Assembly: GCA_017403345.1 (NCBI GenBank)
Contig: JAFQOH010000244.1
Location: 5,766 to 69,765 of the forward strand
DNA: 64,000 nt
Direction of reading: 5' to 3'
Source: RGIG3701 sp017403345
GTDB lineage: Bacteria > Planctomycetota > Planctomycetia > Pirellulales > Thermoguttaceae
Under the pieces are notes generated by a model. That model did not search any database and was not told the origin of the DNA. It was given only the letters and a program-made list of their open reading frames with translations. The position numbers were made by a program, and so were the translations under genes. Shown piece after piece: positions 51,698 through 61,002 of this stretch (positions are counted from its first letter, which is position 1; each line of letters starts with the position of its first letter).

Positions 51698-54600
51698 ATG
51701 GCAGAGACTCCGAATCCCAATCCCGAAATTGCAGAAAATCAGGAAACATCTGAAGCTCAGGCTCCGCCGCCCTATGTGCATCTTCACTGCCACAGCGAAT
51801 ACAGCCTGCTGGACGGTGCCGGTTCCTTGAAGCGTCTCGTCAACAAAGCGGCAGAATTCAAGATGAATTCTCTTGCGCTGACGGACCACGGCAATATGTT
51901 CGGCATCCTGAAATTCTATCAGCGTGCACTGGATACCGGGATCAAGCCGATCCTAGGATACGAAGCCTACCTTGCGCCGGACAGCCGCTTCAATCGGCAG
52001 TACCCTGCCCGCACGAACTATGCGTACCATCTGACCGTGCTGGCACAGAACCACACGGGCTTCAAAAACCTCCTGAAAATGGCGACGCAGGCGTACACCG
52101 AGGGGATGTACCGCAGGCCGAGGATCGACCGGGAACTTCTGCACCAGTACGGCGAAGGTCTCATCATCCTCAGCGGCTGTCTTGGCGGTGAGATCAATCA
52201 GCACCTGATCAACGGCAACGAACCGAACTGGAAAGCGGCTTACGAAGTCGCGGAATGGTACAAAAAGGAATTCGGCGACCGATTTTATCTGGAGATCCAG
52301 AACAATGGGATCGATCTCCAGCAGCGCGCAGCACGGTTCATGATCGAAATGGCGGAAAAAACGGGGATACCTCTGGTCGCGACGAGCGACGTACACTACG
52401 TAGAGAAAAAAGACGCGCCGATCCAGGACATTCTCCTCTGCATCAACACGGGGAAAAAACGGATGGATGAGGACCGAATGCGGATGGATACCGACCAGTT
52501 CTACTTCCGCTCCCAGCAGGAAATGTACGACGCCTTTCCCGGTCAAGAGGCTGCCGTCGCCCGTTCTCAGGAGATCGCGGACCGATGCAATGTGGAGCTG
52601 GAGCTTGGAAAGCGTTTCTTCCCGGTCTTCACGCCTCCGGACGGCAAAGACGAAGTCGAATATTTGCGCGAAGTCGCTCTTGAAGGTCTGCGCGACCGCT
52701 ACGCCGACGAACCGAAACGGTGGGTCAACGGCGAGATCGGCGGCGATTTCACGAGTGAAGTCTACGAACGGCTTGAAACGGAATTGAGCGTCATCAAGCG
52801 TCAGGGATTCCCGAACTACTTTCTCGTCGTGTGGGATTTCGTCCGCGCAGCTCACGAGAAAGGGATCTCCTGCACTGCCCGCGGTTCCGGTGTGGGGTCG
52901 CTCGTCTGTTTCGGATTGGGACTAAGCCGGGTCTGTCCGCTGGAGTACGACCTTCTCTTTGAGCGTTTCTTGGACGTCAACCGTAAAGAGGCGCCGGATA
53001 TCGACATCGACTTCGAGCAGGCGCGTCGAGAAGAGGTCCTTCAGTACGTCCGCGACACGTACGGAGCAGACCACGTCGCACAGATCGGCACGTTCGGGAC
53101 CATGGCGGCGAAGGCGGCCATCAAGGACGTTGGGCGCGTTCTGGGATTTCCGGTCTCCTCGGTGGAAGAGATCACGTCGAAAGTCCCCAAAACGCCGAAG
53201 ATCACCATCGAAAAAGCGCTCAAAGCCAACCCGGAATTCCAGGAAGCCTACGACACCGATCCGGAAGTGGCGGAGATCGTGGATCTTGCGAAAGGGTGCG
53301 AAGGTCTGGCTCGTCAGCCCGGCACGCACGCCTGCGGAGTTCTCATTACGCCCCAGCCCGTCGTGAATTTCGTGCCGATGCACACGATCCGAAACAAATC
53401 AGGCCTCGTCACTCAGTGGGAAGGCGCGGAAGTGGAAGCGTCAGGGCTGCTGAAGATGGACTTTCTCGGACTGCGCAACCTCTCGATCCTCTCGCAGACG
53501 ATGAATTTCATCAAAGAGACGACAGGGAAAGACATTAATCCGTACCGATTCCCCCACGACAATCAGCCGACCTACGATCTGCTATGCCGCGGAGAAACGA
53601 AAGGCGTTTTCCAGCTGGAAGGGGAAGGGATCCGCAATCTGCTCCAGAAGCTCAAACCAGACAATTTCCGCGACATCATCGCCATGCTCGCGCTCTACCG
53701 TCCCGGACCGCTTGGAGGCGGAATGGTGGACCAGTACATCGACGTGAAGCACGGACGCGCGACCGCCTCGTACATTCACCCGGTACTCGAAGACGTACTG
53801 ACCGAGACTCACGGCGTCATGGTCTACCAGGAACAGGTCATGCGTATCCTAAACCGCCTGGGAAAGATCGAGCTGGCCGACGCCTACAAGTGCATCAAGG
53901 CGATCTCCAAAAAGAAGATCGACAAGATCGCGCACTACCAGTCCCAGTTCATCACCGGATGCCAGGAAAACGACCTGACGGAAAAGGATGCCGAGCATCT
54001 TTTTGACCTCATCATCCAGTTCGCGGGCTACGGCTTCAACAAAAGCCACTCCACGGCATACGCAAAGATCGCGTACATCACCGCGTACCTGAAATGCCAT
54101 TTCCCCGTGGAATTCATGGCCGCGCTTTTGACCGGCGACATCGATCAGCGAAACTTCAAGAAAAAAGACAAAACCGTCGAACACATCGAAGACTGCCAGC
54201 GAATGGGAGTGGAAGTCGTTTTGCCGTGCGTCAACACTTCCGCCGCAAGCTACAGGATCGAAGACGGAAAGATCCATTTCGCCATGACCGCGATCAGCGG
54301 CGTGAACGAAACCTTCGCGGACGCCATTCGGCAGGAACGTCTCGCGAACGGCCCGTACTTGGATCTTTTCGATTTCTGCGAGCGCAATGCGGTCAACAAG
54401 ATCCCGCGTGCAACGCTCCTCTCACTCTTGGATGCCGGCTGCTTCGACTGTTTCGAAGGAAACCGCGCCCAGCTGGAAGCCGTCCTTGACCGGGCGATCC
54501 AGGCAGGAGAAGCGACCGTCGCTGACAAACGAAGCGGCCAAATGTCCCTCTTCGACATGTTTGAGCCGGCGGCAGAAAGCGGGGAAAAAGAAGTCATCGA

Positions 54601-55561
54601 TCTCCCAGACATTCCGGACTGGCCGGAGAAGGAAAAATTGGCGCGGGAGAAAAAAGTCCTCGGTTTCTACCGTTCCGGACACCCTCTGGCGGAGTACCGC
54701 GAATCGCTCCAATTCCACTGCACCCATAATACTACGGGAGCGAAGGCTCTGCCGCACATGACGCAGGTCGTACTCGGCGGAATCGTCGGTCAGCTGGAAA
54801 AAAAGGCGACGAAATCGAAAAACGAACTCTACGCGCGTTTTGAGCTGGAAGATGAAGAAGGAACGATTCCGTGCATTCTCTGGCCGCGGAAATACACGAT
54901 GTACGGCGACTGCCTTTCTCCGGATGCCGTGATCCTCTGCGTCGGATCGATCGACAACCGAAAACAGCAGGAAGAAGCGCAGGCAGCCGAAAAAGCGGCG
55001 AAACTCGCGAAAGAAAAAGCGGAACGTGAAGCAAAAGAAGCCAAAGAGGGTAAAAAGAAACCATCCAAAGACCAGAAAGCCGCTCTGCAAAACCTCACCG
55101 ACGACGATGATGACGACGATGATGAGGATGAACTGGACACGATGGGCGATGATTCCCAGGATGACGATTCCGGAGATTCCGGAGGCGGCGCGATCAGCAC
55201 CGTAAGTTTCCTCGTCGACAAGATCGTGACGATCGAAAGTCTGCGCCGCGACTACACGGAGGGACTTCGGATCCGCATTTTCGAGGAGGACCATTCGCCG
55301 GAGACTCTCAAGACTCTGAAAGAGATCCTGCGGTCTTCCCCCGGAAGTGAACGTCTGGAATTGGAGATCTTCACGAAAGACCGAAACCGCGTGGTCATGC
55401 AGTGCGATTTCACGATGAAGGCGACGCAGGACATCCTCACACAGCTTCAAAACATCCTAGGCATTCAGAATGTCCAGCAGATCATCCGCAAGATCGAACC
55501 GGAAAAACGTGAAGAACCGGCCTGGAAAAAGAACCGCAAATCATGGAAACGGGAGGGATAA
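51698..55561 (+). CDS. dnaE: DNA polymerase III alpha subunit
   Basis: 1287 aa. An N-terminal PHP domain (HLHCHSEYSLLDGAGS, ALTDHGNMFG) is followed by the polymerase domains with the active-site aspartates in PDIDIDFEQARREEV, GSGVGSLVCFGLGLS, and GYGFNKSHSTAYAKIAYIT. An OB-fold region lies near residues 1025-1090. It is the replicative polymerase of chromosomal DNA. An unusual Lys/Glu/Ala-rich helix and poly-Asp stretch (about residues 1090-1165) lies between the OB-fold and the C-terminal domain. The SIR2 gene follows after four bases. The usual length for this type is about 1150-1200 aa, and the excess is this insertion. Confidence 0.96.
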   Translation: MAETPNPNPEIAENQETSEAQAPPPYVHLHCHSEYSLLDGAGSLKRLVNKAAEFKMNSLALTDHGNMFGILKFYQRALDTGIKPILGYEAYLAPDSRFNRQYPARTNYAYHLTVLAQNHTGFKNLLKMATQAYTEGMYRRPRIDRELLHQYGEGLIILSGCLGGEINQHLINGNEPNWKAAYEVAEWYKKEFGDRFYLEIQNNGIDLQQRAARFMIEMAEKTGIPLVATSDVHYVEKKDAPIQDILLCINTGKKRMDEDRMRMDTDQFYFRSQQEMYDAFPGQEAAVARSQEIADRCNVELELGKRFFPVFTPPDGKDEVEYLREVALEGLRDRYADEPKRWVNGEIGGDFTSEVYERLETELSVIKRQGFPNYFLVVWDFVRAAHEKGISCTARGSGVGSLVCFGLGLSRVCPLEYDLLFERFLDVNRKEAPDIDIDFEQARREEVLQYVRDTYGADHVAQIGTFGTMAAKAAIKDVGRVLGFPVSSVEEITSKVPKTPKITIEKALKANPEFQEAYDTDPEVAEIVDLAKGCEGLARQPGTHACGVLITPQPVVNFVPMHTIRNKSGLVTQWEGAEVEASGLLKMDFLGLRNLSILSQTMNFIKETTGKDINPYRFPHDNQPTYDLLCRGETKGVFQLEGEGIRNLLQKLKPDNFRDIIAMLALYRPGPLGGGMVDQYIDVKHGRATASYIHPVLEDVLTETHGVMVYQEQVMRILNRLGKIELADAYKCIKAISKKKIDKIAHYQSQFITGCQENDLTEKDAEHLFDLIIQFAGYGFNKSHSTAYAKIAYITAYLKCHFPVEFMAALLTGDIDQRNFKKKDKTVEHIEDCQRMGVEVVLPCVNTSAASYRIEDGKIHFAMTAISGVNETFADAIRQERLANGPYLDLFDFCERNAVNKIPRATLLSLLDAGCFDCFEGNRAQLEAVLDRAIQAGEATVADKRSGQMSLFDMFEPAAESGEKEVIDLPDIPDWPEKEKLAREKKVLGFYRSGHPLAEYRESLQFHCTHNTTGAKALPHMTQVVLGGIVGQLEKKATKSKNELYARFELEDEEGTIPCILWPRKYTMYGDCLSPDAVILCVGSIDNRKQQEEAQAAEKAAKLAKEKAEREAKEAKEGKKKPSKDQKAALQNLTDDDDDDDDEDELDTMGDDSQDDDSGDSGGGAISTVSFLVDKIVTIESLRRDYTEGLRIRIFEEDHSPETLKTLKEILRSSPGSERLELEIFTKDRNRVVMQCDFTMKATQDILTQLQNILGIQNVQQIIRKIEPEKREEPAWKKNRKSWKREG

Positions 55562-55565
55562 TAAA

Positions 55566-57221
55566 ATGAATCCCCAAGAATCCATTCAAACAAAGTTGAA
55601 CGCACTTTGCAAAAATTTCAAACGCCTTCCCTATTTGTTTGTCGGGTCCGGTTTTTCTAGAAGATATTTGGGACTCCCAAGCTGGAAGACGCTTTTGGAA
55701 TACTATGCGCGGCAGCTCAAAGAAGATGATCCGGACCTTGCTTTTCTCATCTATGAGAATATGGCTGAAGATAAAATAAATTCAGACAGGAACCAAGGAA
55801 ACAAATTTGCGGTCATCGCCAGTCTGTTGGAAAAAGATTTCAATACCCGCTGGCTAAATGATCCCGCGTTTCGCCAAAAACACTCCGCCTACAGAGCACA
55901 AGTTCAGGAAAATGAATCGGCATTTCGGCTGGATGTCATCCAATATATTCAGGAGAGTACCCAACAGCGGTTGCCGAAACTCTCTGAAGATCCGGAGATC
56001 CAAAAGCTCAAACAGATCCACAATCGCAATATTGGCGGCGTGATCACGACCAATTACGACATCCTGCTGGAACACCTGTTTCCGAAATTCAATCCGTTCG
56101 TCGGGCAGGATGACCTGTTGCTGAAACCAATGTTCGGGATCAATGAGATCTACAAGATCCACGGCTGCGTTTCCCAACCGTCAAGTATCGTTATTACACA
56201 GAAAGATTACGAACATTTCCAAGAAAAATGTGATTACCTGACTGCCAAGTTGCTGACCATTTTTCTGGAAAATCCGATTTTCTTTTTAGGATACAGTCTT
56301 TCCGATGAAAATATCCGAAAGATCCTGAAAAGTGTTGCCGGGTGTATTCCCCCGGAAAAACAGGATGAAATCAGCAAACAGCTTATTTTCATCGACTGGC
56401 TGCCTCCGGAATCTCAGGAAAACGAGCAGTTTGAAATCGTCCGGAATCTTTCGCAAACCGATATTTTGCCAATGACCCATGTCCGTTTGCGTTCTTTTAC
56501 CCCAGTCTATGAAGCTCTGGCAAAAGTACGCAGCCGGTATGCCCCCAAACTTCTCTACCAACTAAAACACGACATCTACAAACTGGTCCTGACTCAGGAA
56601 CCGACTGAAAAAATGTACATTCAGGGTCTGGATGATGGAAAGATTCCCAATCATGTGGAATTTGTGATCGGTGTTGGTGTCTTAGACCAATTCGGCATGA
56701 AAGGTTTTACCAAAATCGATTCAGATGAAATTTTTGAAGACATTATCCTGGATAATTTAAAAGAAAAATATCCACATTCAGATTTTCACACTGGAATCAT
56801 ACGCTATATCCTCAATGAAGAGAACGGGAAAAAAACACTGCCGTTTTACAAATACATTCAATCTGTTCCTCAACATGAAATTCCGGAAAAACTTTGGATA
56901 AAATATTCACAAACTTTCGATGAGATATTTCCTCCACAAAAATCAATGCAAAGAGGAAAATCAAAATTTCATTCGATCCGTGAAATCGTTGAATATGCGG
57001 AAGTTATCTACAAACAGATCTACAATATCAAAGCGTTGCTTCAATCAGAAATACAAATTGATGAACTTGAGGATCTGTTGAGAAATTTACTCAAAGAACA
57101 TCCGATCTCAACATGGAGAGAAAAAGGCTTTCAACCTTATGCCTCACAGATCCGAAGCCTGATCCGTCTGTATGACTGGATGAAATTTAAAAAAGAAAAG
57201 GGAATCGCTGACAAACTGTAG
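55566..57221 (+). CDS. SIR2-domain protein, probable antiphage NADase
   Basis: 551 aa from the ATG at 55566, which begins 4 bases after the dnaE stop. The SIR2-like NAD-binding fold is visible: FVGSGFSRRY (about residue 25), GGVITTNYDILLEHL with the catalytic-type Asn (about residue 162), YKIHG with the His (about 199) and FFLGYSLSDENI (about 242). The C-terminal 300 residues have no recognisable domain and are likely the sensing part. Stand-alone SIR2 proteins of this type (DSR and relatives) kill infected cells by draining NAD. Base composition is lower in G+C than dnaE, so it is probably acquired. A partner gene is not apparent. Confidence 0.82.
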   Translation: MNPQESIQTKLNALCKNFKRLPYLFVGSGFSRRYLGLPSWKTLLEYYARQLKEDDPDLAFLIYENMAEDKINSDRNQGNKFAVIASLLEKDFNTRWLNDPAFRQKHSAYRAQVQENESAFRLDVIQYIQESTQQRLPKLSEDPEIQKLKQIHNRNIGGVITTNYDILLEHLFPKFNPFVGQDDLLLKPMFGINEIYKIHGCVSQPSSIVITQKDYEHFQEKCDYLTAKLLTIFLENPIFFLGYSLSDENIRKILKSVAGCIPPEKQDEISKQLIFIDWLPPESQENEQFEIVRNLSQTDILPMTHVRLRSFTPVYEALAKVRSRYAPKLLYQLKHDIYKLVLTQEPTEKMYIQGLDDGKIPNHVEFVIGVGVLDQFGMKGFTKIDSDEIFEDIILDNLKEKYPHSDFHTGIIRYILNEENGKKTLPFYKYIQSVPQHEIPEKLWIKYSQTFDEIFPPQKSMQRGKSKFHSIREIVEYAEVIYKQIYNIKALLQSEIQIDELEDLLRNLLKEHPISTWREKGFQPYASQIRSLIRLYDWMKFKKEKGIADKL

Positions 57222-57380
57222 GAAGTCATCCGCATTTGCCAGAAATTCCCAATTGTAATGTAGGGGACACAGTGCGCAACTGCACCCTTACTTTAAATTT
57301 TACAAAACATGCAAAATAATTCAAGGGGGGGAATGCGAAAATTTTAATTTTTTAATTCACCCTCTCTATGGAGAAAATTT

Positions 57381-58235
57381 ATGAAACTCACATCATGCAT
57401 GACTTCCAAAGGACCGCGGGCAGCTGCGGTCGTGGAGGACGGAAAAAAGCTCGTCGTTTTCGACTGCTCCGTCAAAGAACTTTTTGAACAGGAAAATTGG
57501 CTGGAAACAGCAAAAAAATTCGTCGAGGATACCCTCACGGCACGGCGTCCGCCATGTATCGCCGCGATGGAAGATGCGGAACTCCTCCCGCCGGTCCCGG
57601 ACCCGCAGAAGATCGCGTGCGTTGGTCTGAATTACGCAGATCATGCCGCTGAAACTGGAGATTCCATCCCGGATCATCCGGTCATCTTCAACAAATTCCC
57701 CACCGCACTGAGCCAAAATGGTGCCGTCGTTCCGATCCCTGCCGTCTCGGACAAGATCGACTACGAAGCGGAACTGGTCATCGTCATCGGAAAAAAAGGG
57801 CGGGACATTTCCCCCGAATACGCGATGGAGTACGTCGCTGGTTACTGCTGCGGAAATGACGTCTCGGCACGCGACTGGCAGATGCGTCCCCCGGCGAGGC
57901 AGTGGTTTCTCGGAAAAACTTTCGACGGTTTTGCGCCGATCGGTCCATGGATCGTGACGCCGGATGAGATCCCGGATCCACACACACTCAAGATCCAGAT
58001 GCGCCTCAATGGCCAAATCATGCAGGATTCCAGCACAAGCCGATTCATCTTCAGCGTCCCGTTCCTGATCCACTGGATCTCGCAGGTCTGCACGCTCCTG
58101 CCGGGCGACCTGATCTTCACCGGAACTCCTCCGGGAGTCGGTATGGGACGCGATCCGCAGGTCTTCCTCAAGTCAGGCGACGTCTGCGAAGTGGAGATCG
58201 AAAAGATCGGCCTCCTGCGCAATGAATTCCGTTAA
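57381..58235 (+). CDS. fumarylacetoacetate hydrolase family protein
   Basis: 284 aa behind GGAGAAAATTT. The C-terminal catalytic domain has the family motifs: CVGLNYADHAAE, VIFNKFPTALSQNGA, YEAELVIVIGKKG, YCCGNDVSARDWQ, WFLGKTFDGFAPIGPW and FTGTPPGVGMG. The Glu/Glu/Asp metal ligands appear present. Members cleave C-C bonds of acylpyruvates or hydrate 2-hydroxypentadienoates in aromatic or sugar-acid breakdown; the substrate is not predictable. The first 70 residues are a short N-terminal cap. It stands alone on the plus strand. Confidence 0.92.
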   Translation: MKLTSCMTSKGPRAAAVVEDGKKLVVFDCSVKELFEQENWLETAKKFVEDTLTARRPPCIAAMEDAELLPPVPDPQKIACVGLNYADHAAETGDSIPDHPVIFNKFPTALSQNGAVVPIPAVSDKIDYEAELVIVIGKKGRDISPEYAMEYVAGYCCGNDVSARDWQMRPPARQWFLGKTFDGFAPIGPWIVTPDEIPDPHTLKIQMRLNGQIMQDSSTSRFIFSVPFLIHWISQVCTLLPGDLIFTGTPPGVGMGRDPQVFLKSGDVCEVEIEKIGLLRNEFR

Positions 58236-58321
58236 CCCAGAAGTCTTCGCCATTCCCCCCCCCGCAGTACCCCAAAGTCCGGTTTTCTGCGGGTTTTCTG
58301 AAAAAATTTTCCACTCTGGAC

Positions 58322-58350
58322 TGTACAAAAGGCAAAAATTCTGCTAAACT
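58322..58350 (+). promoter_or_regulatory. promoter candidate for the squalene-cyclase-like gene
   Basis: TGTACA, 17 bases, TAAACT; four of six matches in each box. Start near 58357, about 23 bases before the GTG. Confidence 0.4.
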
Positions 58351-58379
58351 CTCCTTCATAGTATTTTCGGAAACGTTCC

Positions 58380-60203
58380 GTGAAACGAAACACTCCAAAA
58401 ATATGGATAATTTTGCCTGAACAGGATGAAAAACAGATTCACGCAGGAGATAGAAACGCAGTGAAGCCGGAAGATTTTGGTCTGAAAAACGATTGGGAAC
58501 CGGAAGTTTCGGGGACGGGATCCTCTAACGCAGAAAATCCGCATTCAGACAGTTCGGTTTTGGGATCTCTGGAAGATGAAGTTCTCTGGAACCTGGAAAC
58601 CGGCGAGGTTTCAACGCGCGAACTGTTTGAGAGTTCCGTCAGTTTCCTTTCCAGTATGATTTTTCATCTTCTTCTGCTGATCGTACTGTTCCTCTGGAGT
58701 ACTGCGATCCCTCAGGGAAAAGGGACGGCAATGCGCCTTCAGATGGAATTCACGGAATGGGAAGAAGATGCCGAGACTTGGGATGAACTCGAAGATGAAG
58801 AGGCGGCCGTTCTGCTCGAAACAGAAGAGGAAACTGGAGAAAACATCGAAGAGGAAGTCCTTCCGGAAGAAATGACCGAATCGGAGGAAATGCCGACGGA
58901 AGAGGCGTCTGAAACGGAACTGGACACGGAAATTTCAGAGGCGGAAAAAGAGGCGGAAGAGGCATTCGGATCGCTCGACCTGCCAAACGCCTCGCCGACC
59001 GACCCGAATGAGACGGGAAAGGAATCTCCCGCAGTAGAATGGAGTCCGACACCGATCCGTACCGGAGAACCGGAAAGCTGGGTTCCGATGGGAGGAGGCC
59101 GTTCCTTCCCGACCGGCGGCGGGATCGGTCCCCGTACCGACGCGGCTGCCCGCAGGAAGATGCTGGAATCTGCGGGAGGAAACGACCAGAGCGAACGCGC
59201 GGTAGAACGCGGACTCGCCTGGATCGCGCGGCACCAGCAGTTTGACCCGAAAAAACGCTACTTCGGCAGCTGGAGTTTCGACCTTTCACGATTCGGCACC
59301 CCCAATTCCGGAGAAGCGACCTCACGCACTGCCGCGACGTCTCTGGCACTTTTAGCGCTCATGGGACACGGAAACACACGGGAGGAAGGACAGTACCGTC
59401 AGGCGGTCCAGGAAGGGATCTACTTCCTCTCCACGCAGGCTAAAAGCCGAAAAGATCAGCCGGGCTACGATTTCCGCGATTCCCCGGACAGTCGCGGAAT
59501 GTACGGACACATCCTCGCGACACTGGCACTGTGCGAAGCGTGTGCGATCGAAACAAAAAAAGACCCGAACCTCCGTCAGCTCGCAAAAGGGGGGATCCTC
59601 TGGCTCCTTCACGCACAGGACCCCAACGGCGGCGGATGGCGCTACCAGCCTCACGAAGCAGGCGACGTCTCCGTGACGGCCTGGGTCGTCATGGCGCTGA
59701 AGAGTGCGCAGATGGCCGGTTTTGAGATACCGTCAAGCGCGATCGTAAAGATGGATCTTTTCATGGACTCCATCGCACGTGACGAAAAAGCTCAGTACTC
59801 CTACCAGCCTGGAAAAGCGCCGATCCCCTCCACGACCGCCATGGGACTCGTGGCCCGCGTTTTCTCGGGAACGCCGAAAAATGCAAAATTCCTCGATGCT
59901 GGAACGCGCCTGATCTCGGAATGGGGATGCGATGAGTCGGATCTCTACTACGACTACTACGCGACGCTCCTTTTGAGACACTACGGCGGAGAACGCTGGA
60001 CGACCTGGAATCAGGAAATGCGCGACTATCTCATCCTCACGCAGATGCAGTCCGGAAAAGATGAAGGAAGCTGGTTCTTCACGGAACCGGAAAAGACGAA
60101 CAATCAAATCGGCGGAAGACTTTACACAACGGCACTCGCAGTCATGATCCTAGAAGTCTACTATCGCTACCTGCCGATCTATCAGGAAAAAACGGCAAAC
60201 TGA
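58380..60203 (+). CDS. membrane-anchored squalene-cyclase/prenyltransferase-fold protein
   Basis: 607 aa with GTG start; no ATG lies nearby in frame. Residues 1-85 are polar and cytoplasmic, residues about 90-113 are one membrane helix (SSMIFHLLLLIVLFLWSTA), and residues about 120-240 form a very acidic linker (EETGENIEEEVLPEEMTE). The C-terminal 320 residues have the alpha/alpha-barrel repeats of the prenyltransferase/squalene-oxidase family, for example ERAVERGLAWIARHQQF, GMYGHILATLALCEA and DVSVTAWVVMALKSAQM. The protonating DxDD motif of true cyclases is absent. Many planctomycetes have such proteins; the function is unknown and probably not cyclisation. Confidence 0.82.
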   Translation: MKRNTPKIWIILPEQDEKQIHAGDRNAVKPEDFGLKNDWEPEVSGTGSSNAENPHSDSSVLGSLEDEVLWNLETGEVSTRELFESSVSFLSSMIFHLLLLIVLFLWSTAIPQGKGTAMRLQMEFTEWEEDAETWDELEDEEAAVLLETEEETGENIEEEVLPEEMTESEEMPTEEASETELDTEISEAEKEAEEAFGSLDLPNASPTDPNETGKESPAVEWSPTPIRTGEPESWVPMGGGRSFPTGGGIGPRTDAAARRKMLESAGGNDQSERAVERGLAWIARHQQFDPKKRYFGSWSFDLSRFGTPNSGEATSRTAATSLALLALMGHGNTREEGQYRQAVQEGIYFLSTQAKSRKDQPGYDFRDSPDSRGMYGHILATLALCEACAIETKKDPNLRQLAKGGILWLLHAQDPNGGGWRYQPHEAGDVSVTAWVVMALKSAQMAGFEIPSSAIVKMDLFMDSIARDEKAQYSYQPGKAPIPSTTAMGLVARVFSGTPKNAKFLDAGTRLISEWGCDESDLYYDYYATLLLRHYGGERWTTWNQEMRDYLILTQMQSGKDEGSWFFTEPEKTNNQIGGRLYTTALAVMILEVYYRYLPIYQEKTAN

Positions 60204-60240
60204 AAGGATGGCCGGAACCGCGGCCTCCTCAAAAATAGAG

Positions 60241-60474
60241 GCTCTTCCGGAAAGTGAGTACCGATCCAGGTTCCGATCTCACCACGGAGAGCACTGAAAA
60301 GAAAGAAGAAAAAGGGAGTGAACGTGCCCTGACACAAATTTCACGGAAAACACGAAAAGACACGAAAGGTTTAAAATTTTTTTTAGTCTTTTGGTGTCTT
60401 TCAGTGAACTCTGTGTCTTCAGTGATAAAATTCAGTGGTGAAACTGGTACGCAGTTCCCGGATGAACCCACATT
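60241..60474. repeat. dispersed element with imperfect inverted ends, copy 2
   Basis: Left end CTCTTCCGGAAAGTGAGTACCGATC, interior words GAAAAGAAAGAAGAAAAAG, GAACGTGCCCTGACAC and TTTCACGGAAAACAC, right end TCAGTGGTGAAACTGGTACG then CAGTTCCCGGAT. These align with copy 1 (24901-25176). The element ends exactly at the stop of the following minus-strand small gene. Confidence 0.82.
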
Positions 60475-60654
60475 TTACTGTTCGCGGAACGTCAGCCAGC
60501 TCTGAACTGCCACGACAAGCGCCGCGACAAGAAAAATGACGTCCATCAAGATGCTTCCCTGTTTAAACGGGATCCCCATACTCAGGTCCAAAATGAAAAC
60601 GACCGCAAGGATCAGCGAAAGCGCCAGCGAAAAAAGACAGAGGATCTTGGACAT
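60475..60654 (-). CDS. 59-aa two-helix membrane protein
   Basis: 59 codons on the minus strand (MSKILCLFSLALSLILAVVF... DLSMGIPFKQGS ... VIFLVAALVVAVQSWLTF...). Two hydrophobic segments are joined by a short polar turn, so it is probably an integral membrane hairpin. A good ribosome-binding site (GGGGAG, seven bases before the ATG) supports translation. It is short enough to be missed by usual length cut-offs. The family is not known to me, though two-helix proteins with the pattern IPFKQGSILMDVIF are plausible planctomycete envelope proteins. It ends at the border of the dispersed element. Confidence 0.75.
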   Translation of the reverse strand: MSKILCLFSLALSLILAVVFILDLSMGIPFKQGSILMDVIFLVAALVVAVQSWLTFREQ

Positions 60655-60871
60655 AATGAAACTCCCCGGACATCATGGAACCCGACTGGTCCCCATAAAA
60701 TTTCTCAAAAAATTCCCAAACAGTCTCTTTCCTTCAATGAAAAAGACTTTTCCACCTTTTATTTTAGCACACGTTGTGGTTTTTGGCTACCGGGGGGAGG
60801 GGGTTTTTCGCAGAAAAATAAAAAATACCGTAAAATTTTCATCGAAACGACCGAAAAAAACGGAAAACACG

Positions 60872-60900
60872 TTGCGCTTATTTGAAAATTTTGATACAAT
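60872..60900 (+). promoter_or_regulatory. promoter for the GlmU-like gene
   Basis: TTGCGC, 17 bases, TACAAT. Start predicted near 60907, giving a leader of about 180 bases that contains a His-rich micro-ORF and a 17-bp tandem repeat. Confidence 0.7.
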
Positions 60901-60909
60901 CAACGCGAA

Positions 60910-61002
60910 ATGCCAATTTTACCCAGTCTCCGAACATGGAAAATTCACCATTTCCATCATCACGGAGACCGTCCGGACAGTCTGACTCGCCATGCCGTCT
61001 GA
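60910..61002 (+). CDS. 30-aa His-rich micro-ORF in the leader
   Basis: MPILPSLRTWKIHHFHHHGD then RPDSLTRHAV and TGA. Five of six residues after KI are His. The ATG lies only a few bases after the predicted transcription start, so it would be leaderless. Its end runs into the 17-bp repeat. The downstream gene has no link with histidine, so a His attenuator is not claimed. Confidence 0.3.
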   Translation: MPILPSLRTWKIHHFHHHGDRPDSLTRHAV

